Assembly (NCBI RefSeq): GCF_041051975.1
Contig: NZ_CP163435.1
Span: forward strand, 7,233,001-7,297,000
DNA length: 64,000 nucleotides
Reading direction: 5' to 3'
DNA from: Streptomyces sp. R21
Lineage (GTDB): Bacteria; Actinomycetota; Actinomycetes; Streptomycetales; Streptomycetaceae
In this document: piece by piece, positions 58,975 to 64,000 of the stretch
How the letters are laid out: every line of letters begins with the position of its first letter
Position numbering within the stretch: position 1 is the first letter of the stretch
Notes under the pieces: generated by a model
Told to the model about the DNA's origin: nothing
Seen by the model: only the letters and a program-made list of their open reading frames with translations
Database searches by the model: none
Position numbers and translations under genes: made by a program

Positions 58975-60159
58975 CTACGGCAGCGCCAGCATCCGCTCCA
59001 GCGCCAGCTTCGCGAACGCCTCGGTCTCCTTGTCGACCTCGATGCGGTTGACCAGGTTGCCCTCGGCGAGGGACTCCAGGGTCCACACCAGGTGGGGGAG
59101 GTCGATGCGGTTCATGGTCGAGCAGAAGCAGACCGTCTTGTCGAGGAAGACGATCTCCTTGTCCTCGGCGGCGAATCGGTTCGCCAGGCGCCGTACGAGG
59201 TTCAGCTCGGTGCCGATGGCCCACTTGGAGCCGGCGGGCGCGGCCTCCAGGGCCTTGATGATGTACTCCGTGGAGCCCACGTAGTCCGCCGCTGCGACGA
59301 CCTCGTGCTTGCACTCGGGGTGGACGAGGACGTTCACGCCCGGGATGCGCTCGCGCACGTCGTTCACGGAGTCCACCGAGAAGCGGCCGTGCACGGAGCA
59401 GTGGCCGCGCCACAGGATCATCTTCGCGTCGCGCAGCTGCTCGGCGGTCAGGCCGCCGTTCGGCTTGTGCGGGTTGTAGAGGACGCAGTCCTCCAGGGAC
59501 ATGCCCATGTCGCGCACGGCCGTGTTGCGGCCCAGGTGCTGGTCCGGCAGGAAGAGCACCTTCTCGCCCTGCTCGAACGCCCACTCCAGCGCCCGCTTGG
59601 CGTTGGACGAGGTGCAGATCGTGCCGCCGTGCTTGCCGGTGAACGCCTTGATGTCCGCGGAGGAGTTCATGTACGACACGGGCACGACCTGCTCGGCTAT
59701 GCCGGCCTCGGTCAGCACGTCCCAGCACTCGGCGACCTGCTCGGCCGTCGCCATGTCGGCCATCGAGCAGCCGGCGGCGAGGTCGGGGAGGACGACCTTC
59801 TGGTCGTCGCCCGTCAGGATGTCCGCGGACTCCGCCATGAAGTGCACACCGCAGAAGACGATGTACTCGGCCTCCGGGCGGGCGGCCGCGTCCCGGGCCA
59901 GCTTGAAGGAGTCGCCCGTGACGTCCGCGAACTGGATGACCTCGTCGCGCTGGTAGTGGTGGCCGAGCACGAAGACCTTGCTTCCGAGCTTCTCCTTGGC
60001 CGCGCGGGCGCGCTCCACCAGGTCCGGGTCGGACGGCGAGGGCAGGTCACCGGGACACTCGACGCCTCGCTCGCTCCTCGGGTCGGCCTCGCGGCCGAGC
60101 AGCAGCAGGGCGAGGGGCGTCGGCTGTACGTCGAGCTCCTGGGTCTGGGCGGTGGTCAC
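58975..60159 (-). CDS. nadA: Quinolinate synthase
   Basis: A 394-residue NadA that condenses iminoaspartate with dihydroxyacetone phosphate to quinolinate in de novo NAD synthesis. Its 4Fe-4S cluster ligands are the cysteines in FCGVHFMAESADIL, in WRGHCSVHGRF and in TVCFCSTMN. VLGHHYQRDEVIQFAD is a family signature. GTG at 60159 follows AAAGGGTGCG. No nadB or nadC lies in the window. Three copies of a 13-bp palindrome upstream suggest specific repression, plausibly by a NAD-responsive regulator. Confidence 0.95.
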   Translation of the reverse strand: MTTAQTQELDVQPTPLALLLLGREADPRSERGVECPGDLPSPSDPDLVERARAAKEKLGSKVFVLGHHYQRDEVIQFADVTGDSFKLARDAAARPEAEYIVFCGVHFMAESADILTGDDQKVVLPDLAAGCSMADMATAEQVAECWDVLTEAGIAEQVVPVSYMNSSADIKAFTGKHGGTICTSSNAKRALEWAFEQGEKVLFLPDQHLGRNTAVRDMGMSLEDCVLYNPHKPNGGLTAEQLRDAKMILWRGHCSVHGRFSVDSVNDVRERIPGVNVLVHPECKHEVVAAADYVGSTEYIIKALEAAPAGSKWAIGTELNLVRRLANRFAAEDKEIVFLDKTVCFCSTMNRIDLPHLVWTLESLAEGNLVNRIEVDKETEAFAKLALERMLALP

Positions 60160-60502
60160 GACACGCACCCTTTCTGTTCTGCGGCTCCCCGGTTCGCGGA
60201 GGCGATCCGGCGGGTCAAGCCTTTTCGTCGAATTGACGCTATCTATCATAACCGCTTCACGTCAGTTTGACGACGGCCATAGCGTCGATGTGACGTGAAT
60301 CCCGGTGGCCGGATCGGCAGATGACAACCGGATACCCGTGAGGCCGTACGTGGGGTTGTCCACAGGCCGGTGTCCGTGCCGAAGCGCATGTGCGAGCATG
60401 AAGGGAGAACCGAAAAACACGTGCTCGGCCCGGAATGAATCCGCGGCCCCGACGGTTGCACCCGTCGGCAAGCAGTCTCCGTACAACCCGGGAGAGAAGC
60501 AG
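60160..60502. promoter_or_regulatory. Divergent promoter region of nadA and the IscA-like gene
   Basis: A 343-bp gap with no gene. It contains the three 13-bp palindromes at 60226-60295 and a candidate minus-strand -10, TATGAT, at 60245-60250. This AT-richer core (ATCTATCATAACC) is unusual for the region. Confidence 0.6.
60226..60295. promoter_or_regulatory. Three copies of the palindrome CGTCR-nnn-TGACG upstream of nadA
   Basis: CGTCGAATTGACG (60226-60238), CGTCAGTTTGACG (60260-60272) and CGTCGATGTGACG (60283-60295) share the form CGTC[GA]-n3-TGACG. Copies 1 and 2 flank the candidate -10 TATGAT, as expected for a repressor. The regulator is not identified. Confidence 0.7.
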
Positions 60503-60859
60503 ATGTCCGTATCGGACGAGACCACCACCGTGAGCGACGGCATCCTCCTGTCGGACGCCGCCGCGGCCAAGGTCAAGGCCCTGCTCGACCAGGAAGGCCG
60601 CGAGGACCTGGCGCTGCGCGTCGCCGTGCAGCCCGGTGGCTGCTCCGGCCTGCGCTACCAGCTCTTCTTCGACGAGCGCTCCCTCGACGGCGATGTCGTC
60701 AAGGACTTCGGCGGCGTCAAGGTCGTCACCGACCGCATGAGCGCCCCGTACCTGGGCGGCGCGTCCATCGACTTCGTGGACACCATCGAGAAGCAGGGCT
60801 TCACGATCGACAACCCGAACGCGACGGGCTCCTGCGCCTGCGGCGACTCCTTCAGCTAA
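60503..60859 (+). CDS. IscA/HesB-type iron-sulfur cluster insertion protein
   Basis: A 118-residue A-type carrier protein. The three cysteines are the one in QPGGCSGLRYQ and the CAC near the C-terminus (GSCACGDSFS). It delivers Fe-S clusters to target enzymes; NadA next door is a plausible client. ATG at 60503 follows GGGAGAGAAG. Divergent from nadA with a shared promoter region. Confidence 0.94.
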   Translation: MSVSDETTTVSDGILLSDAAAAKVKALLDQEGREDLALRVAVQPGGCSGLRYQLFFDERSLDGDVVKDFGGVKVVTDRMSAPYLGGASIDFVDTIEKQGFTIDNPNATGSCACGDSFS

Positions 60860-60865
60860 GCCGAA

Positions 60866-60904
60866 CGGCCAAGTTCTACGGCCAAGTTCTGCGGCCAAGT
60901 TCTG
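60866..60904. repeat. Three 13-bp tandem repeats after the IscA-like gene
   Basis: CGGCCAAGTTCTA and two CGGCCAAGTTCTG units lie head to tail just past the stop. Further CGGAACGGCC sequences follow. Confidence 0.85.
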
Positions 60905-60934
60905 CGGCCGGGCGGAACGGCCGAGCCGAACGGC

Positions 60935-60975
60935 ACGAAGGCGGTGCCCCCTGAGAACGGGGGCGCCGCCTTCGT
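60935..60975. terminator. Bidirectional terminator
   Basis: ACGAAGGCGGTGCCCCC (60935-60951) pairs with GGGGGCGCCGCCTTCGT (60959-60975) with a single T-G wobble and a 7-nt loop. It separates the convergent IscA-like gene and the 60995-62530 gene. Confidence 0.9.
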
Positions 60976-60994
60976 CGTTTCCTTGCCAGGGCCG

Positions 60995-62530
60995 CTACTG
61001 CGGCTGCGCCGACCGTGCCTCGTCCCCGGCTTCCTTCCCCTTCGGGATCTCCTTGCCGTCCGACCCCACGACCTTGCGGTCGCCGAGCGGTGCGTCCAGC
61101 TGCACCGTCCGGTGGAAGGCCTTCGCGATCATGATGCAGACCTTGCCCTGCTGCGGGGTGTCGGTCACGGTGACCTTCACCTTGTCGGAGCCCTGGTCCG
61201 CCGAGGCCGCGTAGCCGGAGCACACCCCGCCCCAGAAGTTCACGGTGAGCTTCTTGCCGTCGACCGTGTAGCCGACGACGTGCACGTCCCGGGCCTTCGG
61301 GGCCGCGGTCGGCTCGTCGCCCGGCCCGGTCGGGCGCGGGCTCGGCGTCTCGGTCGGCGAGGGTTGCGAGGGCCCCGGCGAGGTCAGGTACCGCGGGTCG
61401 ACCGCCGGGTGCGTCACGGTGAAGCTGTCGTCGGCGCCCTTCGTCCGCACCTCGAACAGCCACGACGGCACCAGCGTCTGCCGCCCGTCCACGAAGTGCG
61501 ACGCGAGCCCGAACGTCGCCTTCTCCACGCTCACCGGCTCGGGGGACGGCGTCACCGTGGCGTGCTCGCACGGCATCTCGTCCTTGTCCTTCAGCGGTAC
61601 GGGACTGGCGCAGCCGCCGGGCCCCATGCGCCCGCCGCCCGGCGCCACCGACCCGCTCCCGTTCATCAGGTCCAGCGTCTTCTGCGCGCCGATGACCGGA
61701 TACGTGTCGCCCTTGACCGGTGCCTTCAACTGGCCGCTGCCGCCGGTGACTTCACCCTGCGCGCTGACCTGGATGCCGGTCGTCCAGCCGTAGGTGGGCA
61801 GGCCGCCGACCTCCGGGTCCGCGTTCACCACCCGTATCGCGCCCATGAGCTGGCTCGCGTCCAGCTTCGCGTCGTCCTGGCCGACCGCCTTCAGGACGGG
61901 GGCGGCGGCCTTCTTCGCGACCGCCTCGCTCACCGCGTGGGCGGACGGGGAGGCGGGGTCGCTCGCACACACGGTGGCGCTCTTGCAGTTGTCGGTGCCG
62001 GGCGCGTACCGGTTGAAGGTCCAGGTGCCCGGGGCCCGCTTGTTCACCTGGAGGTTCGGCCCCGAACCGTCCGTCGTGGGCCCGACCCGCCAGACCTCAC
62101 CGGTCAGCGTCGGTGTGCCGGACACCCGGAGGGCCTTCGCGAGCCGCGCCACCTCGGCCCTGGTGACCTCGCCCTTCGCCCAGTACACGGGCGCCGAGTC
62201 CGGGCCGCCGGGCAGCTTGCCGGCCGCGTGGTAGGTCGCGCCGTAGGGGTTGGGCTCACCCACGGCGATGCCGGGGCCGCCGCCCTCGCTGTAGCCGTCG
62301 AGGGCGAGCGGCGGGGGAGTGCCGTCGCCGCCGGGGGTTCCGGATGTGCCGCTGCGGTCGGTCCCGCCTTCGGAGGCGGTCGTGGCGAAGTACGCCCCGC
62401 CGCCCCCGACCAGCAGAACCGCGGCCGCGACCGACACGACGGCCACCGGGGAGTGCCGCCGGCGCGGCTTGGCCGTCTCGGCGTCCTCGGCGGGACGGGT
62501 CGCCTCGTTGTCGGGTCGCTCGGTGCTCAC
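60995..62530 (-). CDS. Membrane-anchored extracellular protein, function unknown
   Basis: A 511-residue protein with a short cytoplasmic N-terminus (STERPDNEATRPAEDAETAKPRRRH), a single transmembrane helix (about 28-48, VAVVSVAAAVLLVGGGGAYF) and a large external region. The exterior has a Pro/Ser/Thr-rich stretch (about 395-425) and several cysteines that could form disulfides. No catalytic family is recognised; the layout fits a surface-exposed binding or sensor protein. GTG at 62530 follows AAAGGAG. A terminator follows the stop. Confidence 0.85.
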   Translation of the reverse strand: MSTERPDNEATRPAEDAETAKPRRRHSPVAVVSVAAAVLLVGGGGAYFATTASEGGTDRSGTSGTPGGDGTPPPLALDGYSEGGGPGIAVGEPNPYGATYHAAGKLPGGPDSAPVYWAKGEVTRAEVARLAKALRVSGTPTLTGEVWRVGPTTDGSGPNLQVNKRAPGTWTFNRYAPGTDNCKSATVCASDPASPSAHAVSEAVAKKAAAPVLKAVGQDDAKLDASQLMGAIRVVNADPEVGGLPTYGWTTGIQVSAQGEVTGGSGQLKAPVKGDTYPVIGAQKTLDLMNGSGSVAPGGGRMGPGGCASPVPLKDKDEMPCEHATVTPSPEPVSVEKATFGLASHFVDGRQTLVPSWLFEVRTKGADDSFTVTHPAVDPRYLTSPGPSQPSPTETPSPRPTGPGDEPTAAPKARDVHVVGYTVDGKKLTVNFWGGVCSGYAASADQGSDKVKVTVTDTPQQGKVCIMIAKAFHRTVQLDAPLGDRKVVGSDGKEIPKGKEAGDEARSAQPQ

Positions 62531-62677
62531 CGCATCGCTCCTTTGGTTCCACTGCTGTCCCTGTGCCGACCCGGCCCTGCCGAGGGCAGGGCGCTGAGAG
62601 TCGTACACCACGTCCCCTTTACGGGGGACAGCGATGGGACGCAGCGGGGGAGCGCGCGGTTCCCTCGAAACGCGCTC

Positions 62678-62887
62678 TCAGTCGCCGTAGTCCGACATCG
62701 CGTCCAGCAGACGGGCGGACGTGGGCGGCACGGTGACGCCGTGGATGAGTGAAGGGGACACCGGAAGGGGAACGATCCGGTCGGGTGCCGCCCAGTGCGG
62801 GACCATCCGGGCGCAGTCGCCGCGCAGCGCCGCGAGGCCGCCTTCGAGGTCGAGCGGAGCGGTGCCGTGGACCTTGAGGTTCGTCAT
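62678..62887 (-). CDS. Small conserved protein, function unknown
   Basis: A 69-residue protein (MTNLKVHGTAPLDLEGGLAA; ending LDAMSDYGD). It has G/C third-position bias and no membrane segment. No good ribosome site is visible ahead of the ATG, so it may be leaderless; the PfkB gene diverges upstream. Not recognised as a named family. Confidence 0.6.
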   Translation of the reverse strand: MTNLKVHGTAPLDLEGGLAALRGDCARMVPHWAAPDRIVPLPVSPSLIHGVTVPPTSARLLDAMSDYGD

Positions 62888-63019
62888 ACCGGCACCGTAT
62901 GCACGCCGACGCCACGAAGAAAGATCTACTATCGGGTAGTTTCGGCCACTTCAGAGCCCAGCCCCGACCCGGTAGCGTGAAGTGTCAATCCCCTCGCCTC
63001 GCAGGAGCGTGTCCCCGCC

Positions 63020-63994
63020 GTGCGTATCGCAGTCACCGGCTCCATCGCCACCGACCACCTCATGACCTTCCCCGGCCGATTCGCCGACCAGCTGGTCGCG
63101 GATCAGCTGCACACGGTCTCCCTCTCCTTCCTGGTCGACAACCTCGACGTGCGCCGGGGCGGGGTCGGCGCGAACATCGCCTTCGGCATGGGCCAGCTGG
63201 GCACCTCGCCGATCCTGGTCGGTGCCGCGGGCTCCGACTTCCACGAGTACCGCGCCTGGCTGGACCGCCACGGCGTCGACACCGGGTCCGTCCGCATCTC
63301 CGAGGTGCTGCACACCGCGCGCTTCGTGTGCACCACGGACGCCGACCACAACCAGATCGGCTCGTTCTACACGGGCGCGATGAGCGAGGCCCGGCTGATC
63401 GAGCTCAAGGCGGTCGCGGACCGGGTCGGCGGCCTCGACCTGGTCCTCATCGGCGCGGACGACCCGGAGGCGATGCTCCGCCACACCGAGGAGTGCCGCT
63501 CCCGCTCGATCCCCTTCGCCGCCGACTTCTCGCAGCAGATCGCGCGGATGAGCGGCGAGGAGATCCGGATACTGCTGGACGGGGCGACGTACCTCTTCTC
63601 CAACGAGTACGAGAAGGGGCTCATCGAGTCCAAGACCGGCTGGAGCGACGCCGAGATCCTCTCCAAGGTCGGCCACCGCGTCACCACCCTCGGCGCGCGG
63701 GGCGTGCGCATCGAGCGGGACGGCGACGACCCGATCGAGGTCGGCTGCGCCGAGGAGGAGCGCAAGGCCGACCCGACCGGCGTCGGCGACGCGTTCCGCG
63801 CGGGCTTCCTCTCGGGCCTCTCCTGGGGCGTCCCGCTGGAGCGTGCCGCCCAGGTCGGCTGCATGCTCGCCACGCTGGTCATCGAGACGGTCGGCACGCA
63901 GGAGTACCAGCTGCGCCGCGGCCACTTCATGGACCGCTTCACCAAGGCGTACGGCGACGAGGCCGCGGCGGACGTCCAGATCCACCTGGTGTAG
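63020..63994 (+). CDS. PfkB-family carbohydrate kinase
   Basis: A 324-residue ribokinase-like enzyme that phosphorylates a sugar or nucleoside. The N-terminal substrate region RRGGVGANIAFGMGQLG and the C-terminal ATP/anion-hole motif DPTGVGDAFRAGFLSGL with the catalytic Asp are clear. It resembles actinobacterial adenosine kinase-like members, but the substrate cannot be fixed. GTG at 63020 follows GCAGGAGCG. It ends 6 bp before the window edge. Confidence 0.93.
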   Translation: MRIAVTGSIATDHLMTFPGRFADQLVADQLHTVSLSFLVDNLDVRRGGVGANIAFGMGQLGTSPILVGAAGSDFHEYRAWLDRHGVDTGSVRISEVLHTARFVCTTDADHNQIGSFYTGAMSEARLIELKAVADRVGGLDLVLIGADDPEAMLRHTEECRSRSIPFAADFSQQIARMSGEEIRILLDGATYLFSNEYEKGLIESKTGWSDAEILSKVGHRVTTLGARGVRIERDGDDPIEVGCAEEERKADPTGVGDAFRAGFLSGLSWGVPLERAAQVGCMLATLVIETVGTQEYQLRRGHFMDRFTKAYGDEAAADVQIHLV

Positions 63995-64000
63995 CTCGGG

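Noticed and set aside
1..64000. tRNA genes, CRISPR arrays, integrase/att sites, defence islands or biosynthetic gene clusters
   Set aside because: None was found on reading both strands; the region reads as core chromosome apart from the exopolysaccharide cluster.

Overview
The window is a stretch of high-GC actinobacterial chromosome, almost certainly from Streptomyces. Evidence: strong G/C third-position bias, frequent GTG starts, G-rich ribosome binding sites, ATGA/GTGA start-stop overlaps, and the core gene order pepA-lpd-sucB-...-aceE-...-lipB-lipA-...-glnA, which is a conserved Streptomyces arrangement. No tRNA, rRNA, CRISPR array, insertion sequence or prophage was seen. Most of it reads as conserved core; the accessory-looking parts are the exopolysaccharide cluster, the dispersed intergenic repeats and one frameshifted gene.

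Layout. 0.1-4.4 kb: a CheB-like methylesterase, a CheR-PAS methyltransferase with a repetitive coiled coil, and two GAF-ANTAR proteins, with no flagellar or receptor genes beside them. 4.4-7.3 kb: a hydrolase, a small membrane protein and the stress pair htpX-pspAB. 7.5-14.6 kb: glnA with a well-matched GlnR operator, two membrane proteins, the lipoate genes lipB and lipA, and an NsdA-like regulator. 14.6-16.6 kb: an FAD oxidoreductase read in three successive frames, followed by a dispersed repeat interrupted by a small palindromic insert. 16.6-22.4 kb: an epimerase, an acetyltransferase, a MarP-type protease, a PGRP-type amidase and a WYL regulator. 22.5-32.4 kb: aceE with a GntR/FCD regulator gene upstream, a lipoprotein, sucB, lpd and pepA. 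With lipA and lipB nearby, this region holds both oxoacid dehydrogenase components and the enzymes that lipoylate them.

32.7-38.5 kb is the most notable locus. Four same-strand genes encode a secreted Agd3-like (CE18-type) polysaccharide deacetylase, a PelF-like glycosyltransferase, a 12-helix membrane protein and a spherulin-4 (GH135-type) protein; the last three overlap start-to-stop. The gene content resembles a hybrid of bacterial Pel and fungal galactosaminogalactan systems. The membrane protein carries an in-frame copy of a dispersed Streptomyces repeat exactly between helices 6 and 7.

38.5-48.2 kb: cobS, cobT and a metallo-beta-lactamase/CobU fusion for cobalamin nucleotide-loop assembly, interleaved with a VOC protein, an MprF-like lysyltransferase pair and a methyltransferase. 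48.3-53.3 kb: a methyltransferase with an apparent CTG start, a DUF3043 protein, the phage-shock genes pspA-pspAA and a NarL-type two-component system. 53.5-64 kb: an RND permease, a Ser/Thr kinase with an external beta-propeller, nadA (preceded by three copies of a 13-bp palindrome), an IscA/HesB protein, two uncharacterised proteins and a PfkB-family kinase.

All identifications are from reading the sequence and recalled family knowledge; no database search was run.
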